Positions 15,805 to 23,968 of a stretch of DNA of 40,637 nucleotides are shown here, piece by piece. The notes under the pieces are model-generated. The model ran no database searches, was not told the DNA's origin, and saw only the letters and a program-made list of their open reading frames with translations. Source of the DNA: Chloroflexota bacterium (GTDB lineage Bacteria > Chloroflexota > UBA5177); assembly GCA_025449555.1 (NCBI GenBank), contig JANWJD010000041.1:1-40637 (forward strand). The letters run 5' to 3'. Made by a program: the position numbers and the translations under genes. Within the stretch, counting starts at the first letter, position 1. Each line of letters starts with the position of its first letter.

Positions 15805-16551
15805 ATGACTGAGGAACAAGAAACGACTGAAACCAGCGAACCGCGTCCAACCGGGCTGGACGATCCCCGCTTCGAGATCAAATGGCGTAAGAAGAGCGAT
15901 TCGTCTCCGGCGCCGAGCGTGACCACACCGGATCTCGAAGCGAGCTTGGCGCCCGCGTCCGCTTCGGGCGACATGCAGACCCTACAATCGGAACTCGAAG
16001 CGGAGCGCGAACGAGTCAAAGATCTGCAAGAACGCTGGCACCGGGCCGCGGCGGATCTGGCCAACTTGAGGCGTCGCACCGAACAGGAGCGAGGTGAGGT
16101 GGAACAGTTCGCCTCGATGCGTCTGGTGCAAGAAATCCTGCCGGTACTTGACAATTTCGAACGCGCGATGGCCACGATTCCCGACAACCTTGCCATGCTG
16201 ACCTGGCTTCAGGGCGTCATGCTCATTCAGCGCCATCTCGAGGCCCTGCTAGAACAGCGGGGCCTGCAACCGATCGAATCTCAAGGCCAGGCCTTCAATC
16301 CGCATTACCACGAGGCTGTCAGCGAGCGAGAACAGGAAGGCATGGCGGCGGGAACGGTGATTCAGGAGTATCAACGAGGCTACACCATGCACGGACGGGT
16401 GATTCGTCCTGCCCTGGTGGAAATCGCCAGGGAGCCGTCAGTACAGGGATCTGACGACAACGGATCGGAACCGACCGAACCGAGCAGCACCGACCCCGCA
16501 GAGGTGGAGGAAATCGCGATGACGACCGAGGCGGAGATCCCAGGCCCATGA
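15805..16551 (+). CDS. grpE: Nucleotide exchange factor GrpE
   Basis: Co-chaperone that releases ADP from DnaK. The 248-residue protein has a disordered acidic N-terminus (about 1-60), a long coiled coil (LQSELEAERERVKDLQERWHRAAADLANLR is split over its start), and the conserved region with LPVLDNFERAMA, HYHEAV and GTVIQEYQRGY leading into the C-terminal beta domain (GRVIRPALVEIA). An acidic, Ser/Thr-rich tail of about 45 residues is longer than usual. ATG 15805 lies seven bases after hrcA. No dnaK lies between grpE and dnaJ here. Confidence 0.95.
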   Translation: MTEEQETTETSEPRPTGLDDPRFEIKWRKKSDSSPAPSVTTPDLEASLAPASASGDMQTLQSELEAERERVKDLQERWHRAAADLANLRRRTEQERGEVEQFASMRLVQEILPVLDNFERAMATIPDNLAMLTWLQGVMLIQRHLEALLEQRGLQPIESQGQAFNPHYHEAVSEREQEGMAAGTVIQEYQRGYTMHGRVIRPALVEIAREPSVQGSDDNGSEPTEPSSTDPAEVEEIAMTTEAEIPGP

Positions 16552-16627
16552 GAATCGGGTTCGCTACAATGCACCAACGTACTGCCGTCACATCGGCCGT
16601 TCACCGACGAGCGAATTAGGGTAATCA

Positions 16628-17737
16628 GTGGCAACAAAACGTGATTATTACGATGTCCTGGGTGTGCCGCGCACTGCCACAGAGACCGAGATCAAACGAG
16701 CTTTCCGCAATCAAGCACGCCGGTTTCATCCTGACGTGAATAAGGCGCCCGACGCCGAAACACGATTCAAAGAGATAAATGAGGCCTACGAGGTTCTCTC
16801 CGATGGATCCAAGCGGGCCGCATACGATCGTTTCGGCCACGCCGGTCCCGGTGGAAACTTTGACGGCTTTGGCGACCTGGGTGGTTTCGCCGATATCTTT
16901 GATACGTTCTTCGGCACCGGTGGGCGACGCACCAGCCAGCGAGGTCCGCAGCGCGGCTCCGATTTGCGCTACGACATGACCATCACATTCTTGGAAGCTG
17001 CCTTCGGCGGGGAGAAGCAGATCGAACTTCCAGTGATGGAAACGTGCGGGACCTGTGAAGGTACCGGCGCGCAGCCGGGAAGCGGTTCCGAAAACTGTCC
17101 GCGTTGCCATGGCAGCGGTGAATTGCGGCGTGTGCAGCAGTCCGTCTTCGGACAGTTCGTCAACGTCGTGATGTGTGAGGCGTGTCAGGGAGAGGGCCGC
17201 GTGATCGCCAATCCCTGCAGAACTTGCAAGGGCCAGGGCCGGCTGCTCGGCTCGAAGGAACTGACCGTCAAGATCCCGCCGGGCGTTGATCGCGGCCAGC
17301 AAATCAGGCTGTCGGGGGAAGGCGAAATTGGACCCAAGGGTGGACCGCCGGGCGACCTCTATATCGTCCTGAACGTCGCAGAGCATGCATTATTTAAGCG
17401 GGACGGCTACGACGTCTATTACGAATTGCCGATCAATATCGCGCAGGCGGCGTTGGGCAGCGAGATTCACATCCCCACCCTGGACGGCGAGGTCGAGCTC
17501 ACGGTTCCGGCGGGGACGCAAACCGGCCGCGATTTCCGGCTGCGAGGTAAGGGAGTTCCGCACCTCCGGTCGAGCGCGCGGGGTGACATGCACGTGATCG
17601 CGAAGGTAGTGACGCCGACCAGGCTCAACAGTCGCCAGCGCGAGCTGTTTGAGGAATTGGCGAATGAGCTCGAAGGCCAAGCCGAAAGCGACGACAAAGG
17701 GTTTTTCAATCGGGTGAAAGAAGCCTTTGGCGGATAG
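16628..17737 (+). CDS. dnaJ: Chaperone protein DnaJ
   Basis: Type I J-protein of 369 residues that delivers substrates to DnaK and stimulates its ATPase. The J domain covers residues 1-70 with HPD at 34-36, followed by a Gly/Phe-rich linker (FGHAGPGGNFDGFGDLGGF). Four zinc-finger repeats follow: CGTCEGTG, CPRCHGSG, CEACQGEG and CRTCKGQG. The C-terminal substrate-binding domains complete it. The start is GTG at 16628 (MATKRDYYDVLGV). Between grpE and dnaJ there are 76 bases with a TACAAT sequence at 16565-16570 but no clear -35, so a separate promoter is possible. Confidence 0.97.
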   Translation: MATKRDYYDVLGVPRTATETEIKRAFRNQARRFHPDVNKAPDAETRFKEINEAYEVLSDGSKRAAYDRFGHAGPGGNFDGFGDLGGFADIFDTFFGTGGRRTSQRGPQRGSDLRYDMTITFLEAAFGGEKQIELPVMETCGTCEGTGAQPGSGSENCPRCHGSGELRRVQQSVFGQFVNVVMCEACQGEGRVIANPCRTCKGQGRLLGSKELTVKIPPGVDRGQQIRLSGEGEIGPKGGPPGDLYIVLNVAEHALFKRDGYDVYYELPINIAQAALGSEIHIPTLDGEVELTVPAGTQTGRDFRLRGKGVPHLRSSARGDMHVIAKVVTPTRLNSRQRELFEELANELEGQAESDDKGFFNRVKEAFGG

Positions 17738-17746
17738 AGCCATCCG

Positions 17747-18646
17747 GTGAAATGGGTGGAACTGAGTGTCGAAGTGCACCCGGAGGCCGTGGACGCGGTG
17801 GCCGAAGTGTTCCACCTGCACGGCACGGGCGGAGTCGCGATCGATCAACCGATCGAGGTGGATCGCGAGGGCGAACTTCTCCCGACCTTCGTTGGGCACC
17901 CCGTCATCAAAGCGTATTTGCCCATGGGAAGCGATCTTGCCGCCCAGGAGCGGGAAATCGAAGAGGCCCTGTGGCACCTCCAGGCATTCGACCTGTCGCC
18001 CGTGGGCGCGTTGCAGCGACGCGAGCTGGACGAAGAGGATTGGGCCAACGGCTGGAAGGAACATTTTCATCCACTGCGGGTGGGTCGGATTGTCATCAAG
18101 CCGACCTGGCGGGAGTGGGGGCCAAAACCCGACGAATTGGTGGTTGAACTGGATCCGGGCATGGCGTTCGGCACCGGTCTTCACCCGACGACCCAACTCA
18201 TGCTCTCAGCCTTGCAGGCACGTGTCCGCCCCGACATGCGCATCCTCGATCTCGGCACCGGCTCCGGCATCCTGGCGATACCCGCGGCGATGCTGGGAGC
18301 GAGGGTGACCGGCCTCGATACGAGCGAAGTGGCCGTTGAGGTCGCGCGCGCGAATGTGGCGGCAAACGGCATGACGGAGCGCGTGTCGGTCGAACGCGGC
18401 TCGATCGATGCGGTGGCCGGTCGACGATTCGACCTGGTCTTCGCCAACATCATTGCCGGTGTGCTGGTCGACCTGGCTTCGCAACTCGCCGGGGCGCTGG
18501 AACTGGGGGCGGAACTTCTGGGGTCAGGCATCATCGACGAACGGGCCGATTTGGTGCGGGACGCGTTCGTGGCGGCAGGGCTCGAGATCGCCGAACAGCA
18601 GCGCGAAGGTGACTGGTGGCTGATCGTGGCCCGCGCCCCAGCGTGA
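17747..18646 (+). CDS. prmA: Ribosomal protein L11 methyltransferase PrmA
   Basis: Methylates ribosomal protein L11 using SAM; 299 residues. The N-terminal recognition domain begins KWVELSVEVHPEAVDAVAE, and the catalytic domain has MAFGTGLHPTTQL, motif I ILDLGTGSGILAI, and FANIIAGVL (the family's NI-containing catalytic motif). The start is GTG at 17747, ten bases after dnaJ. Its stop overlaps the rsmE GTG as GTGA. The linkage dnaJ-prmA-rsmE is widespread in Gram-positive bacteria and Chloroflexota. Confidence 0.94.
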   Translation: MKWVELSVEVHPEAVDAVAEVFHLHGTGGVAIDQPIEVDREGELLPTFVGHPVIKAYLPMGSDLAAQEREIEEALWHLQAFDLSPVGALQRRELDEEDWANGWKEHFHPLRVGRIVIKPTWREWGPKPDELVVELDPGMAFGTGLHPTTQLMLSALQARVRPDMRILDLGTGSGILAIPAAMLGARVTGLDTSEVAVEVARANVAANGMTERVSVERGSIDAVAGRRFDLVFANIIAGVLVDLASQLAGALELGAELLGSGIIDERADLVRDAFVAAGLEIAEQQREGDWWLIVARAPA

Positions 18647-19365
18647 CGCTGCACCGGTTTTTTCTGCCTCCCGGCACGGTGCAAGCACAGAGCGTGACCT
18701 TTCCAGGCGAGACGTCGCGCCAGATCGAGCGGGTTCTCCGGATGAAAGCAGGCGATCGGGTGGTTGTGCTCGATGGCACCGGAATCGAGTACGTCGTGGT
18801 GTTGGAGGCGGTGGGCCGTATCACTACCGGGGCCGTGGCGGAACAGCGTCGGAATGAGACGGAGCCCACCATTCAATTGACGCTCTATCAGGGCTTGCTC
18901 AAGGGGGCAAAGCTCGAACTCGTGGTGCAAAAATGCACGGAAATCGGGGTCAGCCGCATCGTGCCGGTGGTTTGTACCCGTGCCGTGCCGGCCGAGCCGA
19001 GTGCGTCTCGCCAGGCCCGATTTGAGACGATCGCGCGTGAGGCCGCGGAACAGAGCGGTCGTGGACGGGTTCCTGAAATAGCCGCGCCCATGCGCTTCTC
19101 GGAGGCAGTTGGAGAGGCGTGTGCGGCGGGTCCGGGCGTGTTCTGTTGGGAGGAGGAACATGCCGCCCGGATATTGGATCTGGCGCCTACCAACGAGTCA
19201 CGGCAGGTGGGTCTGTTCGTCGGGCCGGAGGGCGGTTTCACCGTGGATGAGGCAGAGGAGGCGCGACGAGCCGGCGCACGCGTCGTGAGCCTGGGACGAC
19301 GGATCTTGCGCGCTGAAACGGCCGCGATCGTGGGTAGCGCCTTGCTCCTGGCGCGTTACGGTTAG
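18643..19365 (+). CDS. rsmE: 16S rRNA m3U1498 methyltransferase RsmE
   Basis: SPOUT-fold enzyme that methylates U1498 of 16S rRNA. The 240-residue protein has the N-terminal RNA-binding motif HRFFLPPG, a PUA-like region (VLRMKAGDRVVVLDG), and the knot region with KLELVVQKCTEIGV, FVGPEGGFT and LGRRILRAETAAI, which bind SAM. The GTG at 18643 overlaps the prmA stop by 4 bases and gives the usual N-terminus; a GTG 27 bases upstream would add nine unconserved residues. Confidence 0.94.
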   Translation: MTLHRFFLPPGTVQAQSVTFPGETSRQIERVLRMKAGDRVVVLDGTGIEYVVVLEAVGRITTGAVAEQRRNETEPTIQLTLYQGLLKGAKLELVVQKCTEIGVSRIVPVVCTRAVPAEPSASRQARFETIAREAAEQSGRGRVPEIAAPMRFSEAVGEACAAGPGVFCWEEEHAARILDLAPTNESRQVGLFVGPEGGFTVDEAEEARRAGARVVSLGRRILRAETAAIVGSALLLARYG

Positions 19366-19371
19366 CTCTAA

Positions 19372-19758
19372 ATGAAGGACATTCGAACGAGCGGCCCGCT
19401 GAGTGGAGAATCCATACCGATTCATGGTGGGTCGCCCGGAAGTACCGGATGCAATGGGTGCACGGATTGCTGTCATCTTCCCGAAATCTCGATTACCGAC
19501 GAGGAGGTAGCGCGTGTCAGACAGCGATACAGCACATTTCCTGAGCCGCTCGGCGAGCTGCTGATACACCCGGATCCCACCCACGAGGGCTGGAACATCA
19601 TGCAAGGTCCGTGCGTCTTTCGCCGGCTCGAGACACCGCTCGCGCAGGGAGGTTGTCGGATCTACGAAGACCGACCCGCTGGGTGCGATATTTTCAGCTG
19701 CAGCTTTCTATTGGAGCAACGGAGAGCAAACCGGGAACGTTCCGATCCATGTTCTTGA
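19372..19758 (+). CDS. YkgJ-family cysteine cluster protein
   Basis: Small protein of 128 residues of the CxxCxxCC group (YkgJ/UPF0153), which binds zinc or an iron-sulfur cluster and has no well-defined role. Cysteines C27, C30, C33 and C34 (CNGCTDCC) are followed by GPCVF (C81), GGCRIYEDRP (C95), GC (C105) and C110, the full family set. The ATG at 19372 lies six bases after rsmE, so it probably ends that operon. A perfect-hexamer promoter for rpmH begins 39 bases after its stop. Confidence 0.85.
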   Translation: MKDIRTSGPLSGESIPIHGGSPGSTGCNGCTDCCHLPEISITDEEVARVRQRYSTFPEPLGELLIHPDPTHEGWNIMQGPCVFRRLETPLAQGGCRIYEDRPAGCDIFSCSFLLEQRRANRERSDPCS

Positions 19759-19797
19759 CATACAGTCTGCCGTCTGCGAGTCGCCAACCCTCTCAGG

Positions 19798-19827
19798 TTG
19801 ACACATTTTGAGAAACACTCATATAAT
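19798..19827 (+). promoter_or_regulatory. Consensus promoter for the rpmH cluster or a short RNA
   Basis: TTGACA (19798-19803) and TATAAT (19822-19827) both match the consensus perfectly, with an 18-base spacer. Transcription would start near 19834. It is the strongest promoter seen in the window and fits a highly expressed ribosomal protein operon. Confidence 0.85.
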
Positions 19828-19867
19828 CGGGCGCACACTGGAGCAATCGAAGGATCGTTATACCTTT

Positions 19868-19906
19868 CCTCAGCACGGGCCGGCGCAGAGGCGTGCTGAG
19901 GTTTTT
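19868..19906 (+). terminator. Intrinsic terminator hairpin in the rpmH leader
   Basis: CCTCAGCACG (19868-19877) and CGTGCTGAGG (19892-19901) form a perfect 10-bp stem around a 14-base loop, followed by TTTTT (19902-19906). It begins about 34 bases after the predicted start of transcription and 97 bases before rpmH. It could attenuate the operon or end a short RNA of about 70 nt. No clear antiterminator partner was found. Confidence 0.6.
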
Positions 19907-19964
19907 GTTGAGTGGAGCGCTTCCTTCATCGTCATTCTTAATTCGGGGTCGGAGAGACTCAACT

Positions 19965-20102
19965 ATGCCAAAACGGACGTATCAACCCAAGCGGATTCCG
20001 CGGAAACGCGAACATGGCTTCATGGCCCGCATGGCAACCAAGGCCGGACGGCGGGTGCTCAAGGCACGACGGCAAAAGGGGCGCCACCGGCTGACGGTGT
20101 AG
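19965..20102 (+). CDS. rpmH: 50S ribosomal protein L34
   Basis: Highly basic 45-residue ribosomal protein. [19 protein letters not shown] and the tail [18 protein letters not shown] are diagnostic. ATG 19965 has GGAGAG at 19951-19956; the frame is open 24 codons upstream but that part is not conserved. It is the first gene of rpmH-rnpA-yidD-yidC-jag-mnmE. In many bacteria dnaA and the replication origin lie upstream, but not here. Confidence 0.97.
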   Translation: MPKRTYQPKRIPRKREHGFMARMATKAGRRVLKARRQKGRHRLTV

Positions 20103-20114
20103 GCGGCACAAAAG

Positions 20115-20480
20115 ATGCTGCCGAAAGTGAACCGGCTCACGCGGCCCAAGGATTTTGCGCGAGTACGCCGATTTGGACGTTCATCGGGCAGCCAATTGTT
20201 AGTTCTTTATGCACTGCCAACCAATTCCCTCGACCGACGCATCGGCTTCTCGGTCAGCAAGCGCGTGGGAAAGGCAACGATCCGCAATCGCGTCAAGCGC
20301 CGCTTGCGTGAGGCGGTCAGAATCCAATTGGCAACGGTGCCTCCGGGTTTCGACCTGGTGTTTATTGCGCGACCACCTTCGGCTGAAGCGACCTATAAAC
20401 AGCTCGATGAGACGGTTGCATACCTCTTACGGAAAAGTGGGACCAAGCGGGAACCTACACGACAGGCGATTCATGCGTAG
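20115..20480 (+). CDS. rnpA: Ribonuclease P protein component
   Basis: Protein subunit that helps the RNase P RNA cleave tRNA 5' leaders. The 121-residue protein has the N-terminal [16 protein letters not shown], the central [23 protein letters not shown] with the RNR motif that binds RNA, and [12 protein letters not shown] 20115 lies 12 bases after rpmH. The stop overlaps the yidD start by 8 bases. Confidence 0.95.
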   Translation: MLPKVNRLTRPKDFARVRRFGRSSGSQLLVLYALPTNSLDRRIGFSVSKRVGKATIRNRVKRRLREAVRIQLATVPPGFDLVFIARPPSAEATYKQLDETVAYLLRKSGTKREPTRQAIHA

Positions 20481-20682
20481 ACTGGCAGTAGGAGCGATTG
20501 GTCTCTATCAGCGCACGGTGTCCCCTCTTCTCGGGCCAGCGTGCCGCTACGAACCATCGTGTTCCGAATATACCCTCGAAGCAATAGAAAAATACGGCGT
20601 CGTTCGTGGATCGTGGCTAGGCATGCGCCGAATTGCGCGCTGTCACCCGTTCCACGTCGGCGGTTACGACCCCGTTCCGTAG
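20473..20682 (+). CDS. yidD: Membrane protein insertion efficiency factor YidD
   Basis: Small membrane-associated protein of 69 residues that assists YidC-dependent insertion. The diagnostic stretch [20 protein letters not shown] is followed by [10 protein letters not shown] and [17 protein letters not shown] 20473 lies inside the 3' end of rnpA (8-base overlap), the usual arrangement. A longer open frame upstream is out of phase with conserved sequence and was not used. Confidence 0.94.
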   Translation: MRRLAVGAIGLYQRTVSPLLGPACRYEPSCSEYTLEAIEKYGVVRGSWLGMRRIARCHPFHVGGYDPVP

Positions 20683-20697
20683 GACTGGAGCCACAAC

Positions 20698-21765
20698 GTG
20701 CAGAACATCTTCGGATTCATCATTCACCCCATGGAATTGGGGTTGGTGTGGCTTGCCACCAATGTGGGAAGCGCGGGGATCGGAATTATCCTCTTCACCA
20801 TATTCGTGCGGCTTGTACTTTCGCCCTTGCAAATCGCACAGTTGCGCAATGCGAAGGCCATGCAACGGCTGCAACCGCTCATGGCCGAACTCAAGCAGAA
20901 GCACGGCAAAGACAAACAGAAAATGACCGAGGCCACGATGGCGCTCTACAAAGAGCACAACGTGAATCCGGCTATGGGATGCCTTCCTACTGTCTTGCAG
21001 TTTCCAATCCTCATTGGCCTGTTCTATGCGCTGCTCCACCTTGGACAATCGCCCAAGTGGTACCAGCAGGTGCATGTCGCACTGACCGACACCTGTAATG
21101 GCCATCCGGTCCATGGATGGGCCCAGTGGCTGCACGGTTGCTATGCGATCACGGGCGTATCCAACACAGCTCACGTGTTCGATCTCTTTCACGCTAACTT
21201 CCTGTGGCTGAGTAACGGGTTGGGAGCACATGATCCGCTCTACATCCTCCCCGTGTTGGCCGGCATCACGCAGTGGGTACAGTCACGCATGATGCTGACC
21301 CGCAGTGTGGATCCTCAACAGCAGATGATGAACAACCTGATGAACTTCATGCCGTTAATGATCGTCTTCTTCGCCCTGCGGTACGCGTCCGGCCTCTCCC
21401 TGTATTGGGTGACGTCGACCTTGATCGGGATTGCGATCCAGTACAAGATCACCGGATTGGGATTGTTGCCCGAGACGCTGCGTGGCTGGACAAATGGCCT
21501 CAGCGGATTCAGGAGCGGGGCGACCGCCGGTTCGGCCAAGCCGCCCACGCGATCCAAAAAGCTTTCGAGTGGTCAGGCCCGGAGCTTGACCAGCCAGAAC
21601 GGCGACGCACCACGAAAGGAGTCCGCCCCTCGTTCCGCCACGAACGGACAAACAAATGGGGCCGGAGCAGCCGACGACGTGCCACAGGAGACAGCGGCGG
21701 TCGTACGCCCGAGAAAAAAGGCGAATCGCGCCAGAGGAGGACGAGGTGGTGGAAGACGAGGTTGA
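20698..21765 (+). CDS. yidC: Membrane protein insertase YidC
   Basis: Inserts proteins into the cytoplasmic membrane. The 355-residue protein has an N-terminal helix, a helix with the conserved arginine (IILFTIFVRLVLSPLQ), a cytoplasmic hairpin (LKQKHGKDKQKMTEATMALY), the NPAMGCLPTVLQFPI motif, and later helices (FMPLMIVFFALRYASGLSLYWVTS). The tail from about 280 is long, basic and Ser/Ala-rich. The loop between helices (about 115-185) is longer than in typical Gram-positive YidC and rich in His and Trp. The start is GTG at 20698. The stop overlaps jag by 17 bases. Confidence 0.94.
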   Translation: MQNIFGFIIHPMELGLVWLATNVGSAGIGIILFTIFVRLVLSPLQIAQLRNAKAMQRLQPLMAELKQKHGKDKQKMTEATMALYKEHNVNPAMGCLPTVLQFPILIGLFYALLHLGQSPKWYQQVHVALTDTCNGHPVHGWAQWLHGCYAITGVSNTAHVFDLFHANFLWLSNGLGAHDPLYILPVLAGITQWVQSRMMLTRSVDPQQQMMNNLMNFMPLMIVFFALRYASGLSLYWVTSTLIGIAIQYKITGLGLLPETLRGWTNGLSGFRSGATAGSAKPPTRSKKLSSGQARSLTSQNGDAPRKESAPRSATNGQTNGAGAADDVPQETAAVVRPRKKANRARGGRGGGRRG

Positions 21766-22567
21766 GTTTTCAGGTCGCAGCATCGAGGAAGCGATCACAC
21801 AGGCAGAAACGTACTTTGGCGGATCACGGGCTGATCTGAGCATTACGGTCGTTACACAGGGCCGTGGGGGAGTATTCGGTATCGGCGCCGAACCGGCTCG
21901 CATCAGAGCTCGACCGCCCGCTACCGTCCCCGCAGTCGTGGAAAGACCACAAACCCTCATCCAGGAAGAGGTGACGTCGGATGGTGTCCACCCGGACGCG
22001 CTGCAAGCGGAAGATGAGCACGCCTCGGAGTTTGAACAAGATCTAGATGACCGCGATTCGAGTCGGTCGAAGCACGCTGTTGCCGCTTCCGTGGACCTGC
22101 CGGGAGACGCCCAGGAGGTCCTGAACGGGCTCTTGCATAGCATGGGATTCGATGCAGAAGTCACGGTACGCAGCACGGAGAACCCGGTCATACTGTCGGT
22201 CTCCGGCCAGAATCTGGGCGTACTGATAGGCCGGCGGGGCGACAACCTCGCTTCCCTGCAGTTCATGGTGAATCTCATACTGTCCAAGGGCCGCAGACAG
22301 TGGCCGCGTGTGGTCATCGATGTTGAAAACTATCGCGCGCGTCGCGAGGAGTCGCTTCGTTCGCTGGCGGATCGCATTGCGTATCGCGTGGGACGAACCG
22401 GACGTCCGTTCACGCTGGAGGCTATGCCGGCCAGCGACCGCCGGGTCATCCACTTATCGCTGCGCGAACGCGGCGATATCGAGACGTACAGCATCGGGGA
22501 GGGAGTCTCGCGCCGGGTAGTGATCGCGCCGGTTCGCGCCGATAGCAGCAACGGGGACCGAGACTAG
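21749..22567 (+). CDS. jag: Jag/KhpB-type RNA-binding protein (Jag_N-KH-R3H)
   Basis: Cytoplasmic RNA-binding protein of 272 residues, commonly encoded next to yidC. The Jag_N domain spans about residues 1-55 (EFSGRSIEEAITQAETYFGG, then GGVFGIG), an acidic linker follows, a KH domain with LIGRRGDNLASLQF lies near 150-170, and an R3H domain with DRRVIHLSL near 235. GTG 21749 is chosen because AGGAGG ends eight bases before it; the adjacent GTG 21746 is the alternative. Upstream extension would be antisense-like filler within yidC. mnmE follows within 12 bases. Confidence 0.92.
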   Translation: MEDEVEFSGRSIEEAITQAETYFGGSRADLSITVVTQGRGGVFGIGAEPARIRARPPATVPAVVERPQTLIQEEVTSDGVHPDALQAEDEHASEFEQDLDDRDSSRSKHAVAASVDLPGDAQEVLNGLLHSMGFDAEVTVRSTENPVILSVSGQNLGVLIGRRGDNLASLQFMVNLILSKGRRQWPRVVIDVENYRARREESLRSLADRIAYRVGRTGRPFTLEAMPASDRRVIHLSLRERGDIETYSIGEGVSRRVVIAPVRADSSNGDRD

Positions 22568-22578
22568 AGGCACCTTCC

Positions 22579-23967
22579 CTGGAATCAGACACCATCGTGG
22601 CGGCGGTTACGCCACCCGGTGAGGGTGGCGTGGGCATTGTGCGCACCAGCGGTCCTCTCAGCACTTCGCTTCCGGAGAAGTTGTTTCCGGACCTCACACC
22701 GGCGTGGAATTCTCATCACCTGCGTCAGGGGCAATTGATCGATCCGACGACCCGGGAGCCGGTGGATCAGGCGATGGGTGTGGTCATGTTGGGCCCGCAC
22801 AGCTACACCGGAGAGCACGTTTTCGAGATTCACTGTCATGGCAGTCCCCTGGTACTGGAACGCGTGGTGTCAATCTGTCTGAGGGCGGGCTGTCGAGCCG
22901 CCCGCCCTGGCGAGTTTACATTGCGGGCGTTTCTGAACGAACGCCTGGACCTCAGCCAGGCAGAAGCCGTGCTCGACGTAGTGCGGGCACGTACGAATGC
23001 CGGCCTCCAGCTCGCGGTGCGTCAATTATCGGGGTGGTTGACGGAACGAATTCAGCCGGTTCGACATGAGCTCGTGGGCACGCTGGCTCACATGGAGGCC
23101 ATGGTGGATTTCGTCGAAGACGATATTCCACCGGAGACCGATGCTCATACGCGCGGGCAATTGGAAGCTGCCATGCGATTGGTCGATCTCCTGCTGGACG
23201 GAGCGGAGCAAGGGATTGTGCTCAGGGAGGGCGCAACGCTTGCCATTGTCGGCAGCCCGAACGTCGGGAAGTCGAGCATCATGAACGCTCTGCTCGGCAT
23301 GGAGCGGTCGATCGTGACCCCGATCGCCGGCACCACCCGAGACACGATCGAGGAGACGCTCGAGGTGCGGGGGGTCCCCTTCAGAACCATCGACACGGCG
23401 GGAATCACGGCCACGCACGACGTGGTGGAAGGTCTCGGGGTGGAGCGGAGCAAGAAGACGTTGGACGATGCAGACGTCGTACTGCTGGTGCTCGATCTGT
23501 CACGTCCTCTGCTCGATCTGGATGAGCCGGCCGCGGCCGCAGTGGAATCGATTCGCAACCAGACCCATGAGCGAGGCCGGCGGCTGGTACTTGCGCTCAA
23601 TAAGGCGGACCTCAAGGAACAACTTGACCCGACGCCACTGATCGCGCGCCTTCAGCCGGATTTCGTAGTACGCAGTAGCGCGGTGGAACTCGACGGCATT
23701 GCCGACCTGCGGAACGCGCTCGGTCAGGCTGCTTTGGGCGGAGAACGGCACGACTTCGTGGTCGGAAACGTCCGACATCAAGCGGCGCTCCGCCGGGCGC
23801 GGACGGCACTCGAGGCAGCATGTGCCGGTATCGCGGACGGAACTCCACTCGATTTGGTGTCATTCGACGTGCGCGCGGCCGCCGGCGCGTTGGGAGAGAT
23901 TACCGGCGAGAGCGTGGACGACGAACTGTTGGATCGGATCTTCCGTGATTTCTGCATCGGAAAGTAA
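22579..23967 (+). CDS. mnmE: tRNA modification GTPase MnmE, probable CTG start
   Basis: With MnmG it makes the 5-carboxymethylaminomethyl group on wobble uridines. The folate-binding N-terminus is ESDTIVAAVTPPGEGGVGIVR. The G domain has GSPNVGKSSIMN, the switch AGTTRDTIEE, DTAGI and NKAD, and the protein ends in FCIGK with the catalytic cysteine. The conserved ESDTIVA residues lie upstream of the GTG at 22597. The frame is closed by TAG at 22543, and the only start-like codon between that stop and the GTG is CTG at 22579, with GAGG eight bases upstream. The protein is then 462 residues, the normal size. Confidence 0.93.
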   Translation: MESDTIVAAVTPPGEGGVGIVRTSGPLSTSLPEKLFPDLTPAWNSHHLRQGQLIDPTTREPVDQAMGVVMLGPHSYTGEHVFEIHCHGSPLVLERVVSICLRAGCRAARPGEFTLRAFLNERLDLSQAEAVLDVVRARTNAGLQLAVRQLSGWLTERIQPVRHELVGTLAHMEAMVDFVEDDIPPETDAHTRGQLEAAMRLVDLLLDGAEQGIVLREGATLAIVGSPNVGKSSIMNALLGMERSIVTPIAGTTRDTIEETLEVRGVPFRTIDTAGITATHDVVEGLGVERSKKTLDDADVVLLVLDLSRPLLDLDEPAAAAVESIRNQTHERGRRLVLALNKADLKEQLDPTPLIARLQPDFVVRSSAVELDGIADLRNALGQAALGGERHDFVVGNVRHQAALRRARTALEAACAGIADGTPLDLVSFDVRAAAGALGEITGESVDDELLDRIFRDFCIGK

Positions 23968-23968
23968 A

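Noticed and set aside
18181-19161. 326-codon minus-strand ORF over prmA/rsmE
   Set aside because: Antisense shadow; both plus-strand genes have diagnostic motifs.
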